Positions 39,739 to 47,713 of a DNA stretch of 64,000 nt are shown in pieces (position 1 is the stretch's first letter; each line of letters begins with the position of its first letter). The DNA is from Fimbriiglobus sp043785105 (GTDB lineage Bacteria; Planctomycetota; Planctomycetia; Gemmatales; Gemmataceae): the NCBI GenBank assembly GCA_043785105.1, contig JAYVXO010000216.1, positions 6,875 to 70,874 of the forward strand, written 5' to 3'. Made by a program: the position numbers and the translations under genes. The notes below the pieces were generated by a model. That model saw only the letters and a program-made list of their open reading frames with translations. It did no database searches and had not been told where the DNA came from.

Positions 39739-40968
39739 TCAGGGTTTTGGCAGTGCGAATTGTGTGGCGAACTTGCCCAATTCAAAGATGCCATGCGAGC
39801 TAATCTGCTTTTGCACGAACGCGGAGGTCTTGTCCGAGGGGATGGCGAAGTTGATCGGCGTGTCCCGAATGATCGCCACGCTCACGCCGATGACTTCGCC
39901 TTTGGTGTTGGTCACCGGGCCACCGGAGTTGCCGTTCGTCATGCCGCCGGCCACTTGCACCATTTCCACGACGCCCTTTTCCTTCCGCAAGCTGGACACC
40001 GTGCTTTTATTCACGGAGATGTTCAACCCGAGTTGTTCGCCCAGTGGGAAGCCGAAAATCAGCACTTCTTGCGTCTCGGTTAAATCCGCGGATCGGGCAA
40101 AGTTCAACGGGCGTGGCAACACACTCTGGTGGTCCTTTTGGTTGACCCACAACAACGCAAGGTCTTCGTCCACGTTCACGCCGACGATGCGGGCGTTGTA
40201 GACTTGTTGGTTATTCTCCCCGCTGTTCACCACGACTTCGATTTTCTGCGGCTTCCGGTACCGATCCGGGCCGAAGCCGATGACGTGCGAGTTGGTCACG
40301 ACGTACCCCGCTGGCCCCGCGAAAAACCCGCTGCCCATGCCCAACGAGTTGCCCGATTTCGTGCGGATATAAACGGTAGAATTCTTCACGGCTTGAATCG
40401 CATCATTGGGGGATAAATCATTCTTCGCTGCTGGTGGTGATTGCGTGGGTGCCGGTGAAGTGGGTGGCGGGATAATTGGCTTGGTAGCGTCCGACATCAC
40501 TTGGGGCAGCGTGCTGACCAATTGTGGAACAACAGGGGGCGATGAACTCTTCGCAACATCCGATGTACTGGAAGACCGGGTCATCAACACCACACCCACG
40601 ATGACTAAAACCGCAACCAAACCGCCCACCCCCGCCAGCACAGGGATGAGCGGGAACTTCGCAACCTGGTCCTGCTTCATGGGCTTCGATTTTGGCCGTG
40701 GCGCATCGTAGTCGTCATCATCATCATCTCGACGGGATGATCGCTTCTCGGGGGTCGGAACAACTTCCGCTTCCGTAACCTTCATCCGAATTCGCGGCGC
40801 AACCTGGGCCGCCGGAATCGCACGCGCCGTCTGGATTGGCGCCACTGCCTGCACGGGTGTGGTGAACACCTGCTGACACGCCCCGCACCGAACGACTTTG
40901 CCCGCCTGATCCGGCGGCAAGTGAAACTTCGCCCGACAATGCGGGCACTGGATTTCAAGAACAGCCAT
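39739..40968 (-). CDS. Membrane-bound trypsin-like serine protease with MJ0042 zinc finger
   Basis: The 409-residue protein has an N-terminal MJ0042-type zinc finger (CPHCRAKFHLPPDQ...VVRCGACQQVF, residues 8-35), an acidic stretch of Asp residues (81-87), a membrane helix at about 105-129, a Pro/Ser linker, and a trypsin-like S1C domain (190-390). The catalytic triad is His228 (VVTNSHVIG), Asp269 (VDEDLALLWV) and Ser348 (GNSGGP). No PDZ domain follows, unlike DegP. The protease domain is on the far side of the membrane from the zinc finger. A GAGGTGG ribbon binding site precedes the ATG. Protein quality control is a likely role. Confidence 0.85.
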   Translation of the reverse strand: MAVLEIQCPHCRAKFHLPPDQAGKVVRCGACQQVFTTPVQAVAPIQTARAIPAAQVAPRIRMKVTEAEVVPTPEKRSSRRDDDDDDYDAPRPKSKPMKQDQVAKFPLIPVLAGVGGLVAVLVIVGVVLMTRSSSTSDVAKSSSPPVVPQLVSTLPQVMSDATKPIIPPPTSPAPTQSPPAAKNDLSPNDAIQAVKNSTVYIRTKSGNSLGMGSGFFAGPAGYVVTNSHVIGFGPDRYRKPQKIEVVVNSGENNQQVYNARIVGVNVDEDLALLWVNQKDHQSVLPRPLNFARSADLTETQEVLIFGFPLGEQLGLNISVNKSTVSSLRKEKGVVEMVQVAGGMTNGNSGGPVTNTKGEVIGVSVAIIRDTPINFAIPSDKTSAFVQKQISSHGIFELGKFATQFALPKP

Positions 40969-41798
40969 CGGGCCACCTCAACCGGAAGCAAGCAAGTGTC
41001 GTGTGCAATCAGTAGAGCAGGTTCCCAAACGATCAACAACACATTCCCGATGAAAATGAGCAAGCCCCAAACCCCACTCATCAGGATGCGTGGCCTTGAC
41101 TCGGGTAATGGTCAGAAGTCTAATACGAATCAGGCGACTCTACCCGCGATGAAATCATTCGATCCTTGCGGTCACAGACCCAAACACCTTTCAGTTCAGT
41201 AGCGTCCTCATCAACGGCGTTTTCCAAGTTCAGAAGACGCATATGCGAAGCTATTGCGACCTCCTGTCGTTTCGTGGCTACTTAGTTTGACTCATACTAT
41301 AAATTCTGATAATATACTGACGCATGCAAATTCGCCGTATAAAAAAAGCCGTTAAATGTGCAGTAATGAGTTCAAAAATTCTTCGTCCAACTACAGTGAA
41401 GCGTCAAAAGGGTGAATGGCTAATTCAAGGCTCATGGGGACATCGCATGTACCCCGCTATGAGCAAAATCAGTCTCTACGAAAAGCTTCACGGCGAACTC
41501 ATCGCCAGTGGAATTCTATCTTCAAATTCCCCCAGCCCGTCAAACCGGCACCACGCTCACGTTACGATGGCGATTATGAGTTGTTCGTGGATAAATGGAC
41601 GATGGGGTCCGCGATGAGGAGGCTCCGCTATGCTAAAAGGCTTTGAGAACAGATGAAATTGACTTGGAGGCACGAGGTAGTGAAGTTCGGTCTTGTTGTC
41701 GATACGGTCAATCAACTTGTGCAACTGACGCGGACAAGCCTTCAGTAAGTTGTCATATATTCTGGCGGGACGCTGTAGCTGGCGTCCCCCACCAGAGG
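40969..41798 (+). other. 830-base region without a clear gene
   Basis: No gene is convincing here. A plus-strand frame at 41324-41617 encodes GEWLIQGSWG...ISLYEKLHGELIASGIL, which faintly resembles the first half of a DUF4357 domain, but the second half and its SPSAAA motif are missing. If real it is a decayed fragment. The region is more AT-rich than its surroundings (for example ATACTATAAATTCTGATAAT at 41293), which hints at acquired or decaying DNA. Confidence 0.45.
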
Positions 41799-42762
41799 TT
41801 ATTTAGGCAAATTGTGCAACGTCAGGCCGCCCAGACGATCACCTATTAAGATGATCTTCCCATCCGGCGCACATGCGATACAGGTCGCAACTGTTTTACC
41901 ACCGATCTGGAATCGTCCGATTTCGTCTCCGGTTTCCGTATCCCAGATGTGGAGCCTCACGCCGTCCATAGATAGAATACGCTTGCCATCGGGTGTGAAA
42001 ATAACACGTTTGATTTTGTTGTTGTGACCTTTTGCAGTCCAGAGTTTTTTTGCTCGTATTATTGTCCCAAAGTTCTACGTCCGATGAGGAGTCGCACTTG
42101 GCGATCTTTTTGCCATCTGGTGAAAAAGCTACGTCTGAACAATACTTGCCCAGCATAAAGAGTTTGTTTCCGTTCGCTAAATCAGCTACAATCGTATCAT
42201 TGCCATTGGAAAAGCAGAGCAACTTGCCGTCAGGAGACAGAGTAGAGACTCCCCTTGCACCAGTCTGAAATTTTTTAGGCTCCGCATCCCCTTCAGCATC
42301 CCATACGAGGCACGTGCCATAACGGTCGATGGAAACGCCTTTCTTGCTGTCAGGAGTGAAGAATACGTGATCCACACGTTCTTCATGACCCCTCACACGA
42401 CGCAAGAGCTTACCAGACTGAATTTCCCACAACCACACTGTCTTGTCATCGCTACCTGCGGCAAGAATCTTTCCATCCGGCGAAATTGCCACAGACCATA
42501 CCCACTTTTCGACACCTGGGCCACTGGTGGCTCGAAACGTCTTCCGTTTTAGTTCGTTCTTCACCTCCCATACAACGATGTTTCCGATCATGTCTGATGA
42601 AATAGCCAGATTGCCATCTTTCGAGAATGCCACAGAAGAAACGTGACAACTGTGACCGGAAAGAGCAGATAAACCAGGGAGTTCAGGAGGATTATTTTGG
42701 GCATTGCCAATCGTAAAAATGAGCAGCACAAATGACAATGAGGTTGGATATTTGATACGCAC
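41799..42762 (-). pseudogene. Secreted WD40 repeat protein, frameshifted
   Basis: The gene starts with GTG at 42762, with GAAGGA before it, and encodes a signal peptide (residues 1-22) and WD40 blades: HVSSVAFSKDGNLAISS, WVWSVAISPDGKILAAGS, VDHVFFTPDSKKGVSID and DVAFSPDGKKIAKCDSS. After KCDSSSDVELWDNN a run of seven A (42045-42051, coding strand) breaks the frame; the uncorrected frame runs on without homology to 41896. Dropping one A restores AKGHNNKIKRVIFTPDGK and a last blade IACAPDGKIILIGDRLGG, ending with TAA at 41799. So the gene is intact except for this site: a sequencing error, a recent mutation, or slippage. The region is AT-rich compared with its neighbours. Confidence 0.75.
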
Positions 42763-43127
42763 CGGATATCCTTCTCGTTGAACTGGTAACAGGCAGGGTT
42801 TTTATAGGACGAACGATCCGATCTCCGCTGGTTACGCTATAGCATCGCAATAAATAAACTAATACAATCTAATGCTTGCAAGACCTGGGCGAGATTTTAC
42901 CCCTGAGTTTTCAATTTTCGCTCCAATGATGCAACTCTGGCAACGCCGGACTAATCCAACGCTCCATGATGAAAATGCTGCCGCTGAGTCGTTGTCAGAA
43001 TCGAAACCCAGATATTGTCGTCGTTAGTCCCGTCACATTCGCTGATCCATCCTGAATCACTTCTGTTCACCTTTTCTCCCAACCGTAAACTATCTGCTTT
43101 CCTTGCACCGACTACCGGAGCCTACCC
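42763..43127 (+). other. 365-base divergent intergenic region
   Basis: This lies between the frameshifted WD40 gene and icd, which point away from each other, so it should hold both promoters. No complete sigma-70 promoter or operator palindrome was recognised. Base composition is AT-rich at the left (around 42840-42890) and normal near icd. Confidence 0.4.
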
Positions 43128-44342
43128 GTGGCCAAGATCAAAGTGAAGAACCCGATTGTCGAGATGGACGGCGACGAGATGACGCGGATCATCTGGCAGA
43201 ACATCCGTGAGAAGTTGATACTGCCGTACCTTGATGTGGACCTGAAGTACTTCGACCTCGGCATCGAACACCGGGACGCCACGGACGATCAGGTGACGTT
43301 CGATTCGGCTAAGGCCACGAAACAGTATGGCGTGGCGGTGAAGTGTGCGACGATCACACCGGACGAGGCGCGCGTCAAAGAGTTCGGCTTGAAGCGAATG
43401 TACCCCTCGCCCAATGGCACGATTCGCAACATTCTCGATGGCACAATTTTCCGCGAACCGATCATCTGCGCGAACGTCCCGCGACTCGTGAAGCACTGGG
43501 ACAAGCCCGTCGTGGTGGCCCGGCACGGTTTCGGCGACCAGTACAAGGCGAGCGAAATTCTGTTCCCCGGTCCGGGCACGGTGAAGTTGATTTACACCCC
43601 GAGTGACGGCGGGCCGTCGGTCGAAAAAGAAGTCTTCAAAGCCCCCAGCGCGGGCGTGACATTGGCGATGTACAACCTCGACGATTCCATTCGCGGCTTC
43701 GCGCGGGCGTGCTTTAACTACGGCATCGGGCGGGACTTCCCGGTCTACCTCTCGACGAAAAACACCATTCTCAAAATCTACGACGGACGCTTCAAGAACC
43801 TGTTTCAAGAGATCTTCGACACGGAGTTCAAGGACAAGTTTGACGCCAAGAAGCTGACTTACGAACACCGCCTCATCGACGACATGGTGGCCAGCAACAT
43901 GAAGTGGAGCGGCGGCTACTTGTGGGCGTGCAAGAACTACGACGGCGACGTGCAATCGGACACGGTGGCGCAGGGGTACGGCTCACTCGGGCTGATGACC
44001 TCCGTGTTGATGAGTCCCGACGGCAAGACCGTAGAAGCCGAGGCCGCCCACGGCACCGTCACCCGCCACTACCGGATGCACCAACAAGGCAAGCCGACAT
44101 CGACCAACCCGATCGCGTCGATTTATGCGTGGACCCGTGGCCTGATCTATCGCGGCAAAATGGACGGCACGCCGGACGTGGTGACGTTCGCGGAGACGCT
44201 GGAAAAGGTCTGCGTCGATGTCGTCGAGTCCGGCAAGATGACGAAAGACCTGTCGCTACTTATCAGCGACACGATGCCGTACCTCACGACCGAAGAGTAC
44301 CTCTCTGCCGTCGATACGGAACTAAAGAAGCGGATGGCGTAA
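43128..44342 (+). CDS. icd: NADP-dependent isocitrate dehydrogenase (eukaryote-like homodimer type)
   Basis: The enzyme converts isocitrate to 2-oxoglutarate and CO2 with NADP in the TCA cycle. The 404 residues match the IDH1/IDH2-like class rather than the E. coli Icd class: VEMDGDEMTRIIW at the start, KCATITPDEARVKEFGLKRMYPSPNGTIRN, the metal-binding LIDDMVASNMKWSGGYLWACKNYDGDVQSD segment with the GSLGLMTSVL continuation, and EAEAAHGTVTRHYRMHQQGK. The start is GTG at 43128, with CCGGAG ten bases before. The gene stands alone. Confidence 0.95.
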   Translation: MAKIKVKNPIVEMDGDEMTRIIWQNIREKLILPYLDVDLKYFDLGIEHRDATDDQVTFDSAKATKQYGVAVKCATITPDEARVKEFGLKRMYPSPNGTIRNILDGTIFREPIICANVPRLVKHWDKPVVVARHGFGDQYKASEILFPGPGTVKLIYTPSDGGPSVEKEVFKAPSAGVTLAMYNLDDSIRGFARACFNYGIGRDFPVYLSTKNTILKIYDGRFKNLFQEIFDTEFKDKFDAKKLTYEHRLIDDMVASNMKWSGGYLWACKNYDGDVQSDTVAQGYGSLGLMTSVLMSPDGKTVEAEAAHGTVTRHYRMHQQGKPTSTNPIASIYAWTRGLIYRGKMDGTPDVVTFAETLEKVCVDVVESGKMTKDLSLLISDTMPYLTTEEYLSAVDTELKKRMA

Positions 44343-44884
44343 GCATCGACGGTCACTCTGTTCCGCAACGAGTTCATGCTGCATTGACAGGCTCGTTGAT
44401 GCGCCGCGTCACATTTTGGCGAATCGTCTCTCGTTGTGCGGCTGTGGTTCAATGTGCCGCAGCCGCTTGCGCCACGTTAGAATGGTGCGATCCAAAAACG
44501 AAGCCGGTGGACTGAATCCAGGCACGGCCCAGTTGTTTGACAACATGCTCTTGACGCGCTCGATGGCGACGGTATCACTTCGCGTCAGTTCTGCGAGTTG
44601 ACTCGGCTTGTAAAATCGTGACGGGTTGGGGCGGCTTCTGCGGTGCGTCTCAACGGTTGATTGCGGCAAGCAAGTTCGGGTGGTAACGACGTTGGCGCGG
44701 AAAATACTCAACATTCCGCGCGCAACGGTTACATGCAACTTGTTTTTCACAAACAGTGCGTTAGGATTCGTCTTTAATACCACAGAGTACGATGCTGTAA
44801 TCCAGCACCGTGCATTGTCTCGGGTCGAGATCGTTGGCGTCATCGGTCCCCTGAGCGTTGTGGATCCCCGAGGTCACCTCTTTT
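44343..44884 (+). other. 542-base region without a clear gene
   Basis: No well-supported gene is present between icd and the aminomutase. A minus-strand frame at 44409-44843 (144 codons) has a composition that could be coding (KPSQLAELTRSDTVAIERVK) but no recognisable domain and no ribosome binding site. AT content is higher than in the flanking genes. It may be a decayed gene. Confidence 0.4.
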
Positions 44885-46330
44885 ATGTTCGAGTCTGACG
44901 TGCCCGACCCGCTGCCCACCCAGACGGCCGCACCGGCCGCCAGCGGGTACGAGGACGAAGAACCCCCGAGTCAGCCGCGCCGGCACCCCATTTGGAAGGA
45001 CACCCCCCAAGACTTGTGGGACGACTGGCGCTGGCAAACTCAGAACTCGCTTCGCTCCGTCCGCCAACTGCGCACCCTCATCGCGTTTTCGGACGACGAA
45101 CTCGAAGCGATCGGGCGGTTGGAATCCGATTACAAACTCGCGATTCCACCCTACTACTTCTCGCTCATTAACACCGAAGACCCGACCGACCCCATTCGGT
45201 TGCAGTCCGTGCCGTCGCCCCTCGAAGCGGAGTCGGTGTTTGAATTCGACGACCCGCTCGAAGAAGATAAAGACTCGCCTGTCCCAGGGCTAACACACCG
45301 CTACCCGGACCGGGTTCTGATGGTGACCACGCCAAACTGCACCATGTATTGCCGCTACTGCACTCGCAAACGCGCGACCCTCACTCGGGGTGGGTGGGAA
45401 GGCGTTAGCAGTAACGACGAACGCATGATCGACTACGTCCGCAAGAACAAGTCGATTCACGATGTCATCATCTCGGGCGGCGACCCGCTCACGTTGCCGT
45501 TGCCCAAGTTGAAGTACTACCTGCAGAACTTGAAAGAGATCGACCACGTTGATGTCATCCGGGTTGGCACCCGCGTCCCGGTGACGTTGCCGATGCGGCT
45601 GTACGACAACGAACTGCTCGACACGTTGGCGGCGGCGGAGAAGGTCTATATCCAGACCCACTTCAACCACCCGCGTGAAGTGACCCCAGAAGCCCACCGC
45701 GTTTGCAAGTCGCTGCTCCGCCACGGCATGATGATTAACAATCACTCCGTGTTGTTGAAGGGCGTCAACGACAACCTCGGCACGATGCGGAACCTGATTC
45801 GCGGGCTGCTCCGCATCAAGGTCCGGCCGTACTACCTGTTCCACTGCGACCCGGTGACCGGCGCGGGCCATTTCCGCACCAGCATCTGGAAGGGCATGGA
45901 GATCATGGAAGGGCTTCGTGGTCACACGTCCGGGATCGGCATCCCAACGTATGTCGTGGACAGCCCGCACGGCGGCGGCAAGATTCCACTGATGCCGAAC
46001 TACTTGGTGTCGATGTCCGACGATGCCGCGATCCTGCGGAACTACGAAGGAATGCTCGTCCGCTACCAAGCGGAAGACAAACCGAGTTCCAGCGGCGCAC
46101 CGACGGCAACCCGTGGCGTCTCCGGGTTGTTACAAGGCGACAAAACGTCGCTGGTGCCCGAAGGCAACGACCGCATGGCCCGCCGCCGCAAGATCGTGCT
46201 TGCGGAAACCGGGTGCGGCAGCGAAGCGGAAGAAACCCATGATACGGCGCCGCCTCGCCGGATCATTCCGCTGCCGATGCAAACCAGTCACGCCAATGGC
46301 AATGGCAACGGCCATGCCGCCGCACACTGA
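44885..46330 (+). CDS. kamA: Lysine 2,3-aminomutase family radical SAM enzyme
   Basis: KamA uses SAM, a 4Fe-4S cluster and PLP to convert L-lysine to L-beta-lysine. The 481-residue protein has the N-terminal KDTPQDLWDDWRWQTQNSLR segment, the radical SAM motif CTMYCRYC, and GGDPLTLP. PLP Lys is in the GGGKIP segment. The two Asp residues that in the clostridial enzyme hold the lysine side chain have equivalents in FHCDPVTG and YVVDSPHGGGK, which favours lysine rather than glutamate as substrate. A C-terminal tail of about 60 residues ends in Gly/Asn/His repeats. The ATG at 44885 was chosen; a plausible ATP-grasp partner gene is 273 bases downstream. Confidence 0.88.
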   Translation: MFESDVPDPLPTQTAAPAASGYEDEEPPSQPRRHPIWKDTPQDLWDDWRWQTQNSLRSVRQLRTLIAFSDDELEAIGRLESDYKLAIPPYYFSLINTEDPTDPIRLQSVPSPLEAESVFEFDDPLEEDKDSPVPGLTHRYPDRVLMVTTPNCTMYCRYCTRKRATLTRGGWEGVSSNDERMIDYVRKNKSIHDVIISGGDPLTLPLPKLKYYLQNLKEIDHVDVIRVGTRVPVTLPMRLYDNELLDTLAAAEKVYIQTHFNHPREVTPEAHRVCKSLLRHGMMINNHSVLLKGVNDNLGTMRNLIRGLLRIKVRPYYLFHCDPVTGAGHFRTSIWKGMEIMEGLRGHTSGIGIPTYVVDSPHGGGKIPLMPNYLVSMSDDAAILRNYEGMLVRYQAEDKPSSSGAPTATRGVSGLLQGDKTSLVPEGNDRMARRRKIVLAETGCGSEAEETHDTAPPRRIIPLPMQTSHANGNGNGHAAAH

Positions 46331-46404
46331 GTGAGCAGTTGATACAACGAACCCAACGGGGCAGGCACGAGTGCCTGCCCTTTTTTTGTGAACACCTGAA
46401 GATT

Positions 46405-46540
46405 CTTGCTCCCTCCCCGCATGCGGGGAGGGCCGGGGTGGGGTTGAGACTGCCACCCGACGCAGGACGGTTGCCGTGACGGCAGGCAGTCTACAACCCC
46501 CCTCAGTCCCCCCGCAAGCGGGGGGAAGGAAGAGGCTTCT
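46405..46540. repeat. GC-rich palindromic elements after kamA
   Basis: GCTCCCTCCCCGCATGCGGG then GAGGGCCGGGGTGGGGTTGA (46409-46448) and CCCCCCTCAGTCCCCCCGCA followed by AGCGGGGGGAAGGAAGAGGC (46497-46536) are the two halves of the 90-base unit found in rnr, here split by about 50 unrelated bases containing GTTGCCGTGACGGCAG. They lie between kamA and the ATP-grasp gene and probably form hairpins in that transcript. Confidence 0.8.
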
Positions 46541-46603
46541 CCCCGCTTAAGTTGATGCCATGCTGTCTTTTTTAACCAGCCGGATTCGATTCGAGATTGC
46601 ACC

Positions 46604-47626
46604 ATGAAGATCGGCATCGCCTTCGACTTGAAACCCGACGAACCGCTGCCGCTTGGCACGCCCGACGATCTCCACGAGGAGTTTGATTCGCCGGTGACCA
46701 TCCGCGCGATCGGCGACGTGTTGCGTGGGTTGGGGCACGAAGTCGTTGAAATGGGCGACGGCAAGCCGTTGTTGGAAGCACTGCTGCGCGATCCGCCGGA
46801 CTTCGTGTTCAACTTTGCTGAAGGGATTGGCACCAGTCGTTCCCGAGAGGCAAGAGTGCCAGCCGTCTGCGAAATGCTGGGCATCCCGTACACCGGGTCC
46901 GATCCGTTGGCGATGAGCGTGGCGTTGGAGAAAGACCTGACACGGCACCTCGTCACCGAAGCAGGCGTGGTGGTGCCGTTGGGGATGAGCTTGGCCCCAC
47001 CCCGGACGAAGTACGACGGCGACTTCCACGAGTTCCCGCCGATGCTGGCCGAGTCCGGGTTGCGGTTGCCGATCATCGCCAAGCCGGTTTTCGAGGGGTC
47101 GAGTAAAGGCATTCGCAATCGCTGTTTAATTGAGACGCCCGAAGACTTCGGCCCCACCGTCGCGCACCTCTGGGACAATTACGGGCAAGCGGTTCTCGTG
47201 GAAGAGTTCATCAGCGGCGAGGAAGTCACGGTCGGGATCATCGGCAACGACCCGCCACAAATCTTCGGCATCATGCGAATCAGTTTGAAGACGCCGGTCG
47301 AACACTTCGTCTACTCGCTGGAAGTGAAGCGCGAGTTCGTGAAGCTCATCGACTACGAATGCCCGGCAAAGTTGCCGCGCGACCTCACCCGCGAGATCGA
47401 AGCGGCGGCGCTGACGGTCTTCGACGTGCTGGGGTGCCGCGACGTGGCCCGGATCGACTTCCGCATCCGCGATGGGGTGCCGTACTTCCTGGAGATTAAC
47501 CCCCTACCCGGCTTGAACCCCGAGTCGAGCGACCTCGTCATCATGGCCAACCTACTCGGGATTACACACGGCGAATTGGTCACGAGAATCTTCCAAGCCG
47601 CCGTCGATCGGCAAACCCCGCAGTGA
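46604..47626 (+). CDS. ATP-grasp ligase related to D-alanine-D-alanine ligase
   Basis: The 340-residue enzyme has the three-part ATP-grasp layout of Ddl: an N-terminal domain with FNFAEGIGTSRSREARVPA and YTGSDPLAMSVALEKDLTR, a central ATP-binding domain with IIAKPVFEGSSKGI, VEEFISGEEVTVGI, and the C-terminal EINPLPGLNPESSDL motif, which differs from Ddl's ENTxPGMTxxS. This difference suggests another amino-acid or peptide substrate. It follows kamA in the same direction, so linking or activating a beta-amino acid is an attractive but unproven idea. It is separated from kamA by palindromic repeats. Confidence 0.8.
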   Translation: MKIGIAFDLKPDEPLPLGTPDDLHEEFDSPVTIRAIGDVLRGLGHEVVEMGDGKPLLEALLRDPPDFVFNFAEGIGTSRSREARVPAVCEMLGIPYTGSDPLAMSVALEKDLTRHLVTEAGVVVPLGMSLAPPRTKYDGDFHEFPPMLAESGLRLPIIAKPVFEGSSKGIRNRCLIETPEDFGPTVAHLWDNYGQAVLVEEFISGEEVTVGIIGNDPPQIFGIMRISLKTPVEHFVYSLEVKREFVKLIDYECPAKLPRDLTREIEAAALTVFDVLGCRDVARIDFRIRDGVPYFLEINPLPGLNPESSDLVIMANLLGITHGELVTRIFQAAVDRQTPQ

Positions 47627-47713
47627 TTGTTGCCGGACTGAATGCCGGTTCGTGGCGGAAGTTTTTTGCATTTCGCTGTATGCGTTTAGGCGGTTCGCGG
47701 ATCATGTCTGGTA

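Noticed and set aside
41324..41617. Gene with DUF4357-like N-terminal half
   Set aside because: Similarity is faint, the second half and the SPSAAA motif are missing, and there is no ribosome binding site. At best a relic.
44409..44843. 144-codon minus-strand gene
   Set aside because: No domain, no ribosome binding site and AT-rich intergenic context; kept only as a region note.
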